Shown: positions 31,047 through 39,100 of the stretch, piece by piece
How positions within the stretch are numbered: the stretch's first letter is position 1
Layout of the letters: every line of letters starts with the position of its first letter
Virus record (IMG/VR): IMGVR_UViG_3300028398_000001
Location: 1 to 57,965 of that record
Source: a virus
Strand: one strand, 5' to 3'
DNA: 57,965 nt
Notes under the pieces: model-generated
What the model saw: only the letters and a program-made list of their open reading frames with translations
Databases searched by the model: none
What the model was told of the DNA's origin: nothing
Program-made: the position numbers and the translations under genes

Positions 31047-31421
31047 TTATACCAAATGTTTTTCTACTAAATATACAAATATTGCAAGCAATTGCATTGC
31101 AATTGCGATTAAAACACCAATTAAGTAACCATTTAATTTTTCAAGTCTTTTTTCCATAGTGTCCAATCTATTAAAATTTGTGGGACAATGCTTTGTGCCG
31201 TTGCTAAATACTTCCTCAACCCTCCGATTTAATGCATCAATCTTTTTAGTATTCTCATCAGTTCTTTCAATAACAATTGATAGTCTCTCAAAACTAATAG
31301 TAAGTTTATCTATAATCTCACTTTGCCTTTCTATATTATTACTCATAACAGCAAAGTCCTTTGTTAATTCGGATAGTGCATTTTTGATTTCAAATATATC
31401 TTTATTATTTACCTCGCACAA
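31047..31421 (-). CDS. XhlA-like holin-associated membrane protein
   Basis: 124 residues. Long coiled coil with heptad spacing (FEIKNALSELTKDFAVMSNN and on, about 10-90), then one C-terminal membrane segment (GVLIAIAMQLLAIFVYLV, about 102-119). This is the build of XhlA-type lysis accessory proteins. The start is TTG at 31421, placed 10 bases after AAAGGAG; no in-frame ATG fits. It overlaps the spanin-like gene. Contains palindrome site 10 in the membrane segment. Confidence 0.65.
   Translation of the reverse strand: MCEVNNKDIFEIKNALSELTKDFAVMSNNIERQSEIIDKLTISFERLSIVIERTDENTKKIDALNRRVEEVFSNGTKHCPTNFNRLDTMEKRLEKLNGYLIGVLIAIAMQLLAIFVYLVEKHLV
31083..31096. repeat. Dispersed palindrome, site 10
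   Basis: TGCAAGCAATTGCA in the XhlA-like gene, followed by GCAATTGCG, an extra half-site. Exact consensus match. Confidence 0.7.
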
Positions 31422-31635
31422 TTTTTTTACACTCCTTTAATTGGTTTTTGAGGCTATCAAAAGTATATTGATTTAATAAAATACCATCAAAAGGAGCAGG
31501 CTCACCTTTTTCTATATAATGAGCTTTTATTTTATAAAATTGGACAGGAACTGACTTATTATTTATCGTTGTGCAACTTGTCATTATCCAAAGGGCTATT
31601 AAGTAAATTAGCCAGTTCTTCTTCAGTTTTTTCAT
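31405..31635 (-). CDS. Putative outer-membrane spanin (lipoprotein)
   Basis: 76 residues. Basic start MKKLKKNW, hydrophobic segment, then the lipobox-like MTSC with Cys at about 21, a mature part of 55 residues without a second membrane segment. This is how Rz1-type outer-membrane spanins look; they join with an inner-membrane partner to fuse envelope layers at lysis. The start lies inside the upstream 52-residue gene (77-base overlap in another frame). Implies a diderm host. Confidence 0.62.
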   Translation of the reverse strand: MKKLKKNWLIYLIALWIMTSCTTINNKSVPVQFYKIKAHYIEKGEPAPFDGILLNQYTFDSLKNQLKECKKIVRGK

Positions 31636-31717
31636 CTTTCTTTTGCCTCTCTATATTTATAACTCTTTTAAAAATACTTACAAGGAAGTTCCCTATTGAT
31701 AATATATTTTTTAGCAT
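31559..31717 (-). CDS. Small protein overlapping the spanin gene, 52 residues
   Basis: Starts MLKNILSIGNFLVSIFKRV, then RQKKDEKTEEELAN, ends DNDKLHNDK. Ribosome site AAGGAGA 7 bases before the ATG. Its 3' half overlaps the spanin-like gene in a different frame. A short hydrophobic N-terminal stretch and a charged tail suggest a membrane-proximal inner spanin or lysis regulator, but it is too short for a classic Rz. Confidence 0.55.
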   Translation of the reverse strand: MLKNILSIGNFLVSIFKRVINIERQKKDEKTEEELANLLNSPLDNDKLHNDK

Positions 31718-31923
31718 TCTTTATTCTCCTTGTGTTTCTTTTTTAAAAAATAGATTTCCTCTTTTGCATAAATTCTACCGATTATTGAAAATACTGCCCC
31801 TAACATATTTACCAATGCAAAGTAATCAGTTTCAGGACTATTAGATTTTAAATAGATAATAGAGGAGGCTATCAATGTTATGATAGCTCCCCAAATGGTT
31901 TTTGATTTAAATGCATGTTTCAT
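31711..31923 (-). CDS. Holin-like membrane protein
   Basis: 70 residues from ATG 31923 (TTGGAG site). Two hydrophobic segments, TIWGAIITLIASSIIYL and YFALVNMLGAVFSIIGRIYA, and a Lys-rich C-terminal tail, the typical small-holin build. Holins open the inner membrane at a set time. It heads the lysis gene group: holin, 52-residue protein, spanin, XhlA-like. A longer TTG start (31935) is less likely. Confidence 0.72.
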   Translation of the reverse strand: MKHAFKSKTIWGAIITLIASSIIYLKSNSPETDYFALVNMLGAVFSIIGRIYAKEEIYFLKKKHKENKEC

Positions 31924-31968
31924 TTCTAACTCCAAGATAAAGAAACATAGAAAAATATCTATGAGCCA

Positions 31969-32142
31969 TTATTTATCATCCTTATTAAGGTCTATAACAA
32001 CCTTATCCCCCAATCCTAATTTATCAACGGCAGTTTTTACCAAGTCTATTAATTCACTAATAGTTACCTTTTTATCTTCCATATCCTGCTTTGCTTCAAC
32101 AACAAGAGCCATTACCAATCCAAAGATTTTTGAATAATCCAT
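31969..32142 (-). CDS. Small protein, 57 residues, before the holin
   Basis: Read from ATG 32142 behind GGAGG: starts MDYSKIFGLVMALVVEAKQD and ends DLNKDDK. Amphipathic, no clear membrane segment. Not recognised. In the same transcript as the holin 45 bases further on. Confidence 0.55.
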   Translation of the reverse strand: MDYSKIFGLVMALVVEAKQDMEDKKVTISELIDLVKTAVDKLGLGDKVVIDLNKDDK

Positions 32143-32174
32143 TACTAACCTCCTTCAAAAGTTTGTAAAGGTAT

Positions 32175-32555
32175 TTATTTTATACCTATTATTTTAGATG
32201 TTTCTTTCATTATCCGTTCCAAAGCCTTAACCAAAGTTTCTATTTGTATATTATGTATCTTATTATCAGCACCCTTCCAAGAAATAGTTTGTTTATATGC
32301 TTTTTTATAAGCATCGCTATTAGACATACCATTTGCAATGAACTTATTAAAATTAAAATTAGCTAAATTAACTATTGCATTTATATAAGATAGTGATATA
32401 TAGTCACCATCTAAAGGAACAGAATTAACCTTTATTACTAAATTTTCTTTAGCATCCATTTTAATCGCAGCTTTGTCCTTTAAAGTTTTAGGCTTATATA
32501 CAATTTCTTTTTTAAGATACATATTACTAACTTGTTTTATATTTTCTATTAGCAT
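32175..32555 (-). CDS. Hypothetical virion-region protein
   Basis: 126 residues. Basic first third (YLKKEIVYKPKTLKDKAAIK), then SYINAIVNLANFNFNKFIAN and an ISWKGADNKIHNIQIETLVK segment. Placed immediately after the kelch-like receptor-type protein, where many phages carry a fibre-assembly chaperone; that role is only positional. No signature recognised. Confidence 0.5.
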   Translation of the reverse strand: MLIENIKQVSNMYLKKEIVYKPKTLKDKAAIKMDAKENLVIKVNSVPLDGDYISLSYINAIVNLANFNFNKFIANGMSNSDAYKKAYKQTISWKGADNKIHNIQIETLVKALERIMKETSKIIGIK

Positions 32556-32558
32556 ACT

Positions 32559-34109
32559 TTAATATTCCTTATACATATCACTTGTAAAGGGTTCTTTTAC
32601 AACAGTTCCTTTTTTAGCTACTATTTTCCTTTGAACATATCTGCCTTGTTTATTTAAAGTATCATATTTAGCTGTAAATTTAGTGCCATCATAAGTCTCT
32701 TGAAGCCAATTTAATTGTGTAAAATTCATAGTTGTTGAAGTAGATATATCAGCATATACTTCAGGTTTATGGTCATAGAAAGCTTTTGAAGGTGGAGATG
32801 TTAAATTAGATGGTGATATATCTATATTATATATATCTAATCCACAGCCATTTATTACTTCCCAACCATCAGAAAAGGGTGCTGTATAGATTGCAGATAC
32901 TTTAACACTTCCATTCCAGCCTCCCAATAGATACACTCTACTTTTAGTAACTATAGCTTGAGAAAAATATACACCAGCTGGAAGTGTATTACTATCTGTA
33001 GTCCAAGAACCTAAAGTGCCATCATCATTTATAGGTGCTGTATATATAGTAGAAACTGCATTATTATTATTATCACTTCCACCCAATAGATAAACCCTAC
33101 TTTTAGTGGCTATAGCTTGAGAGCCATATAAAACACCTGGCAATGAATTACTATCTGTAGTCCAAGCACCTAAAGTTCCGTCTGTGTTTATAGGTGCTGT
33201 ATAGATTGTAGAAGTTACACCACTACTACTATTAATACCACCTAATAAATAAACCCTACTTTTAGTGGCTATAGCTTGTGAAATATATATATTGTCTGGC
33301 AAAGAATTACTATCTGTAGTCCAAGTTCCTAAAGTTCCATCAGAATTTATAGGTGCTGTATATACAGTGGAAACTTTACCATTGTCATTTCTACCACCCA
33401 ATAAATAAACTCTACTTTTAGTAGCTATAGCTTGTGAAAAATATATATTGTCTGGAAGTGTATTACTATCTGTAGTCCAAGCACCTAAAGTTCCGTCTGT
33501 GTTTATAGGTGAACTATATATAGCTGAAACTCCACCATTGTTATTTAGACCACCCAATAAATAAACCCTACTTTTAGTAACTATAGCTTGAGATTTAGAT
33601 AAAACACCTGGCAAGGAATTACTATCTGTAGTCCAAGCACCCAAAGTGCCATCAGAATTTATGGGTGCTGTATATACTGTAGAAACTCTACCATTACTAC
33701 CATAACCGCCTAATAAATACACTCTACTTTTAGTAATAATGGCTTGAGAATAAATTAATGTATCTGGTAATGTATTACTGTCTGTAGTCCAAGTTCCCAA
33801 AGGATTACTTACTCCTGTAGTTGTATATACATTCTGCTTCCAGAATTTAGTTAAGTATAGTATATCAGTTGTAACTGTTCCACTTGATTGTGTGTGTATT
33901 ACATTATTATTATCTATTAATTTTATAGGTTCGTTATCAGATATAGTATCAAAAGTCTTTAATGTTGTGTTAGTAGTATCACTATTCATAGTTATTTCTT
34001 GAGGTATATAATTAAGAGTAGTATTTTCCATTTTTATCCAATCACTATCACCACTATCCTGCTGTGTTATATTTTCTATATAAGTGGCATTATCTTTTGT
34101 AGCATACAT
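32559..34109 (-). CDS. Kelch-like repeat protein, probable receptor-binding
   Basis: 516 residues. Residues about 105-415 contain six tandem repeats of about 52 residues, each with WTTDSN.LP, SQAI.TKSRVYLLGG and YTAPIN.DGTLG, a six-bladed beta-propeller pattern of the kelch type. The N-terminal 100 residues (a virion attachment part, with TTNTTLKTFDTISDN) and the C-terminal 100 are unique. Propellers bind proteins or glycans, so this is a candidate receptor-binding or adhesion protein. The repeats are nearly identical at the DNA level (about 156 bp). Confidence 0.68.
   Translation of the reverse strand: MYATKDNATYIENITQQDSGDSDWIKMENTTLNYIPQEITMNSDTTNTTLKTFDTISDNEPIKLIDNNNVIHTQSSGTVTTDILYLTKFWKQNVYTTTGVSNPLGTWTTDSNTLPDTLIYSQAIITKSRVYLLGGYGSNGRVSTVYTAPINSDGTLGAWTTDSNSLPGVLSKSQAIVTKSRVYLLGGLNNNGGVSAIYSSPINTDGTLGAWTTDSNTLPDNIYFSQAIATKSRVYLLGGRNDNGKVSTVYTAPINSDGTLGTWTTDSNSLPDNIYISQAIATKSRVYLLGGINSSSGVTSTIYTAPINTDGTLGAWTTDSNSLPGVLYGSQAIATKSRVYLLGGSDNNNNAVSTIYTAPINDDGTLGSWTTDSNTLPAGVYFSQAIVTKSRVYLLGGWNGSVKVSAIYTAPFSDGWEVINGCGLDIYNIDISPSNLTSPPSKAFYDHKPEVYADISTSTTMNFTQLNWLQETYDGTKFTAKYDTLNKQGRYVQRKIVAKKGTVVKEPFTSDMYKEY
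32870..33805 (-). repeat. Six near-identical 156-bp repeats (kelch units)
   Basis: Tandem units in which CTACTTTTAGTNNCTATAGC and ATTACTATCTGTAGTCCAAG (plus-strand reading) recur in every copy, with variable positions concentrated in the loop codons between the conserved blocks. Confidence 0.85.
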
Positions 34110-34120
34110 ATATATCCTCC

Positions 34121-34672
34121 TTAATAAGTAAACCCATCATTATAATTTTCATTGTTTTCAAAATTATTATTAGTTATAGGATTATCAATTAGTTTATAAA
34201 TAAATCCATCATTATAATTTTCATTGTTTTCAAAATTATTATTAGTTATAGGATTATCAATTAGTTTATAAATAAATCCATCATTATAATTTTCATTGTT
34301 TTCAAAATTATTATTAATTAAAATACCGTCTGATGAAAATGCATTTATAGCTATACTATATTTATTTACTTTACTTATCAAATTATCCTCTTTATAGGAA
34401 ATAAATAAATAGGCTGTAGTTGCAGTATTAGGAGGAGTATAATAAAAAGTGTCTCTATTTATATCAGAAATAATACCACTATCTGCAGTAATTATATATT
34501 GAGCATTTGGATTATAATTTGATATAGTATATTTAGTTTTTACACCCCCATTAATAGATAATGCTGGATTATCTAAAATGGGGGCGTCTAATAAATTAAG
34601 GTCTAAAATATCATCAGGTTGAATTCGCTCTATTTGTCCATTGTGTAATATTAAAGGTTTTTGTTTATTCAT
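34121..34672 (-). CDS. Virion protein with three C-terminal repeats
   Basis: 183 residues. The N-terminus KPLILHNGQIERIQPDDILD matches the starts of the next gene (KPIVLVDGHLEQLQSGDTLD), a module found on phage tail proteins. A beta-rich middle with YIITADSGIISD follows. The last 68 residues are three copies of a 24-residue unit NNNFENNENYNDGFIY-KLIDNPIT. The start has no obvious AGGAGG, unusual here. Possibly a fibre or spike end that varies by repeat number. Confidence 0.55.
   Translation of the reverse strand: MNKQKPLILHNGQIERIQPDDILDLNLLDAPILDNPALSINGGVKTKYTISNYNPNAQYIITADSGIISDINRDTFYYTPPNTATTAYLFISYKEDNLISKVNKYSIAINAFSSDGILINNNFENNENYNDGFIYKLIDNPITNNNFENNENYNDGFIYKLIDNPITNNNFENNENYNDGFTY
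34134..34316 (-). repeat. 72-bp tandem repeat, nearly three copies
   Basis: CCATCATTATAATTTTCATT begins at 34134, 34206 and 34278, steps of exactly 72. The copies are almost identical and encode the 24-residue unit of the 34121-34672 protein. Confidence 0.92.
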
Positions 34673-34699
34673 AAATTATCTTAAGATTTTAGTTTGCCA

Positions 34700-35170
34700 T
34701 TATAGTTTAATAGGCATTTTAATATCAATGGCAAAATCGTGTTCGGATAAAGCAACACCTAATTCTGTTACATATCCAGAAGTTGGAGCTGTAGTTGTCA
34801 TTTTACCTGCTGCACTCTCATCAAGATAATATACAGCACCTGCTGTTAGGGTAGCTGCACCTGTAGCATCCGTCCAATCAGTAGCTGAAATAACACCATC
34901 TGTTTGAATATTACCTGTAGCAGAAGCTGCAATACTATCATCAGCTACAAATCCAATAGGTTTGGATGTTCCAGCAGCATCAGCTTTTGCTAAATCACAG
35001 CTATCACTTCCAGAAGCATAAACAGGCTGACCTTTCTTTAATGCCACAGTTGCGTTACTGTTAGTGAGTGTAACTGTATTATTATATACTACTGCTGCAT
35101 CCAGAGTATCTCCAGACTGAAGTTGCTCAAGATGTCCATCTACCAATACAATAGGTTTTCGTAGAGCCAT
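34700..35170 (-). CDS. Tail/virion structural protein
   Basis: 156 residues, Ala/Thr-rich beta protein. It has the KPIVLVDGHLEQLQSGDTLD start, then LKKGQPVYASGSDSC, KPIGFVADDSIAA and AGAVYYLDESAAGKM segments, the pattern of a small beta domain common at the ends of phage tail-fibre and decoration proteins (G.PVY ... GFVAD ... YYL). The gene codes for a stand-alone version. Related to the proteins on both sides. Confidence 0.6.
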   Translation of the reverse strand: MALRKPIVLVDGHLEQLQSGDTLDAAVVYNNTVTLTNSNATVALKKGQPVYASGSDSCDLAKADAAGTSKPIGFVADDSIAASATGNIQTDGVISATDWTDATGAATLTAGAVYYLDESAAGKMTTTAPTSGYVTELGVALSEHDFAIDIKMPIKL

Positions 35171-35181
35171 AATTTACCCCC

Positions 35182-35796
35182 TTAAAGTTTAATGGCTTGT
35201 TCAATATCTATAAAGATAACATTATTTGTAATAGCTTTACCAATTTTTTGTAAAAATCCTGAAGAAGGTGGAGTATGAGATAACTCATATCCATTTAAAA
35301 ATAACACAGTATTTGGTGTAAAATTCCAATTTGTATTTTTTATCATACCTTTACTTATAACATTTACTTTAAAACCAGCTGGTTTATTTTCTATAGCCAA
35401 TCCTAATATTTTATCAAGGAAACTTATATCATCTGAATGGGCTCTATATCCATTTGAACCAACAATATCAAAAATTGATATATCTTCTTTTGCCTCAACA
35501 TCTACTATTAAAGCTTCAGCTTTATCAATAATAAAATTATCATTGCTATCGTAATTATCTTTTGTGAGAAATCTGCTGGGGTCAAGACCATATTGATTAT
35601 ATATAATAGGATTATTAAACAAAACAGAAACATTTTCATCTCTAAAATCTACATTAATTTCATCACCAATACTCAATTCAATTATAGGATTAGATGAGGT
35701 ATCTAATGTCATATTAATAGCCTCATCTCCTATATTTATATTTATAGTATCTTCTCCGAAGGAAGTTAAAATTTTATCTTCATTTATTATTGCCAC
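35182..35796 (-). CDS. Virion structural protein, paralogue of its neighbour
   Basis: 204 residues. The second half has ISIFDIVGSNGYRAHSDD, ILGLAIENKPAGFKVNVI, TPNTVLFLNGYELSHTPPS and a final IFIDIEQAIKL, parallel to the neighbour's G.PVY, GFVAD, YYL and IDIKMPIKL. The first half (acidic, beta) is unique. Probably part of the same tail-tip complex. No known name. Confidence 0.55.
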   Translation of the reverse strand: MAIINEDKILTSFGEDTININIGDEAINMTLDTSSNPIIELSIGDEINVDFRDENVSVLFNNPIIYNQYGLDPSRFLTKDNYDSNDNFIIDKAEALIVDVEAKEDISIFDIVGSNGYRAHSDDISFLDKILGLAIENKPAGFKVNVISKGMIKNTNWNFTPNTVLFLNGYELSHTPPSSGFLQKIGKAITNNVIFIDIEQAIKL

Positions 35797-36137
35797 TATA
35801 CACTCCGAGTAACATCTGGCAATACATTTAACTTACCAAAAATTAAAGTAGTAACATTATTATTAGCATCAACCAATTGAATATCATAGTAATAAGTTCC
35901 TGATAGATTGTTAGTATCATCGTGTGTTAAAACTATTTGGCTTTCACCTTGTGCTGCATTAGTATGATTTGTTATCTCTTTTTGAACAGCAGCTTCACTA
36001 TCATCTTGCATTAAATTCTGTTTCATAGTAAACCATATTTTAGCACCTGTTAAATTTATAGGGTTTCCTTGATTATCCTTCAATTTTAATTTAATAACCT
36101 TTGTATCACCTCTTCTAAAATTTGATATGCCGTTCAT
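35796..36137 (-). CDS. BppU-like baseplate/tail protein
   Basis: 113 residues. RRGDTKVIKLKLKDNQGNPI, LTGAKIWFTMKQNL, GTYYYDIQLVDANN and LPDVT follow the N-terminal domain of BppU-type proteins (Ig-like, 'GDT...G.pidLtga.i.ft.K...YYDiql'). In lactococcal phages this domain attaches receptor-binding proteins to the baseplate. Here it sits between the giant protein and the tail-tip paralogues, so it may be an adaptor. One-base overlap with the next gene. Confidence 0.68.
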   Translation of the reverse strand: MNGISNFRRGDTKVIKLKLKDNQGNPINLTGAKIWFTMKQNLMQDDSEAAVQKEITNHTNAAQGESQIVLTHDDTNNLSGTYYYDIQLVDANNNVTTLIFGKLNVLPDVTRSV

Positions 36138-39100
36138 ACCATACCTTTCGCTTTTTTCATTTCTAATGAAAGTTTATAAGCTTTATGATATATTTCAAGT
36201 AAATCTTTTTTACTAAATTGCCCTTTCCTTAACATTACTTTGTTAAACCATTCATTGTATTTTTTAATTCTATATCTATCTTCTTCAGATATAGTTTGCA
36301 AAAACTTTGGTATTTCTGCTTTTTTTAATCTTGTAAGAGGGTTCATCTTTAAAATAGATTTATTTATAGTTTTTAAAGTTCCACCATATAGATAATACAT
36401 AGCCAGAAAATGAATAGCTTTATTTTTATCACCATACTGAATAGCTCTTTTATAATAAAATGCATATATTGATTTTTGTGTTCTATAGATAGATAGCTTA
36501 TCTTGATTTGTTGTATTTAAATAATTATCAATGAGCTTGTTTATAATGGTATAATTTACTGAATTTAAATCAGTTGTATAAAAAACACTACTTTCTACTG
36601 ATGATAATATTCCTTTTATTAAACCACGCTCTCTTTCAGGATGAGGTTCTCCAGAGAATAATATTTTATAAGGTAATCCTAAACCATATAGCTGTAAGAA
36701 ATGTCCAATTTTATCTCTAATAATTCTTGGTTTATCTGCGTCTGGATATAAAGTTATTCCAGCTATGTCCTCAATTATAGTTTTTTGTATAGGCATAGAA
36801 GAATTTATAATTTTGCTAACAGCATGCATAGGCATTTCTTTAATAAATTCATACCCAGATTTTCTTCCTTTAAGGAAGTCTAAAAATCCTCCAAAGTAAA
36901 ACCAATCAAGAGCATCACTTAAAGCACCTTGTAATCTCATAGTTCTAACTGTTCCATCTTTATCAACACCTAATATTAAATGTAATTGACCTTCATCAGA
37001 ATTATTAACTGTATCTGAAATTTGAGGGAAGAACATAAAATTAAACATATTGATAGCTGTATATAGAAATGCCATTCTAAATACTAAAGAACCTATAGCA
37101 TAAGGCTTATATAACTTCCTTGTTTCATACATATGTCTAAATAACTTAAAGTATCTTGGCATATTTACTTCAATCCAAGACCAGAAAGGTATTAAATTAT
37201 CTCTTATCCATTTACCACTTGAGCTTAAATTACCATAATCTCCAAGCACTTCCCTTGCTAATTTTGCAGCTAACTCATCAACTTTTCCTTTTTCCATAAA
37301 AGCTTTCATTTCTGATAGTTTTAATGGAGAGTGTATATCTTCAAGTTTCATAGTTCTTAATGCTTCTTTATAATATCTATAAGCAGCAAGTCTTAAAATA
37401 CTTTCCCTAAAGTTGTTAAATTTTGTAGATATATTCCACCATTTTTGATATAAACTTGGTTTTAAACCAAGTAAATCTCTAAAATCTTCAAGATTGTTTA
37501 TATGATATACTTCTTCAGAAGTTATATTTGTTCCTAATACCAAATTATCCTCTGCGTCTTTTATTTCATCTATAACTTCTTTAGATAAATTTCTACCTTT
37601 ATTATAATAAAAATCATGTAAATCTTTAAAAGCTTTGCCAGAATATTCAAATAAAATCTTCGGTGCATAGGCTAATACTATATCAACATCAGAAGAAAAG
37701 TTATCTAAAGTATATTTTGGTAGTCTAAATGGACTGAATAATACAAATTTCTTAAATAGAGAAACATTATATCTCATAAATTTTGATATTGGTGAATTCG
37801 ATTGCACTTCTGATATTCTTCTTAAAGCTGCCAATACATCATTATGTATCAAAATTGACTTTTTAAATTTCCTAATTGCAACACTTCTTTGGACTTTACC
37901 TTTTTCTAAAGCATCAATAAGTCCTTCGGAGTTTATACCTTCTAATAATAGCTGACCCATTAAATCATCAGACATAGACCATACAGTATAAAAATGTGGT
38001 ATGTCTTCTATATGTAAGGCAGTATAATCTCTGTATTTTTCTTTAAATCTTGGATGGTGCTTTACTCTATCTAACATCTTATTTACATCTGGAATTATTC
38101 CCTCTTTTATTTTACCACCAGCTTTTACATAATCAGCAATAAGCTCTTTCATAACATCTTCAGAAGCATCCGATAGCCTTTTTATAATACCATCATAGTT
38201 TTTTAGCAAATAAAACTGTGCAAGTGCTTCGTAATCAGAATAGATATAATCAGTAATATATGGCTCTGCACTGTTTACTCTTTCTCTTAATGGGTCTGTT
38301 ATAGGAACTCTACCCATATAAGATGTATGCATTTTTATTTTACCATTGAAGTAAGCAGCAGTTATTCTATGGAAATAATGTGATGGGTCTAAAGCTTCTC
38401 TTTTACCTATATAACCATTTTCATATAAGTAATCTAATAACTCATTATGTATCTTGGCTCTTCTTTTTAATGCAGCTTTTACCTTTTCATTACCATCAAC
38501 TTCCTTTTTAATCTTGTCTCTTAAATAGGCAATATCACTTACATCCTTAAATATACCACCCCACTGCTCATTCATATTATGAAATGTCTGTATTCCATTT
38601 TGAAGATTGTAAAACATATCTTCTATTATTAAATGCTTTTCCATTAAGAACTTATCTTCTGGATTTAAATCTCTTGTAATTTCAGCAAGGGCTCTATAAG
38701 CTTGTGTATGTGCTAATTGTTTAATTGCTATTGCCCTTCTTATTGTTTCAGCATATAGATATAGACCTTTTTTTGTTAATTCAGGTGCTATTCCTCTACC
38801 AAAATCTAATATAAAATCTTTAACTTTTTCCAGGGCTGTTCTTGATTTTTCAATAGCATCTCTTTTTAAATCTGTTTCTGTTCTACCATTGAATTCTATT
38901 ATTCTTTTTTCAAAATTACTTAAATTCTTTTTACTTATCTTAAATCTTACACCAATATTTTTTAATGTATCTATTGCTTCTAAATAGGCTATAAATTTTG
39001 CATTTGGTTTTTGCTCACCAAGTAATATTTTTCTAAACACATCCTTTTCTGTTTTTATACCAAGTTTACTATGTATTTTCAAAATAGCTGCATTTATAAA

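Noticed and set aside
32870-33805. Diversity-generating retroelement acting on the kelch repeats
   Set aside because: No reverse transcriptase gene or template-repeat layout is present in the window.
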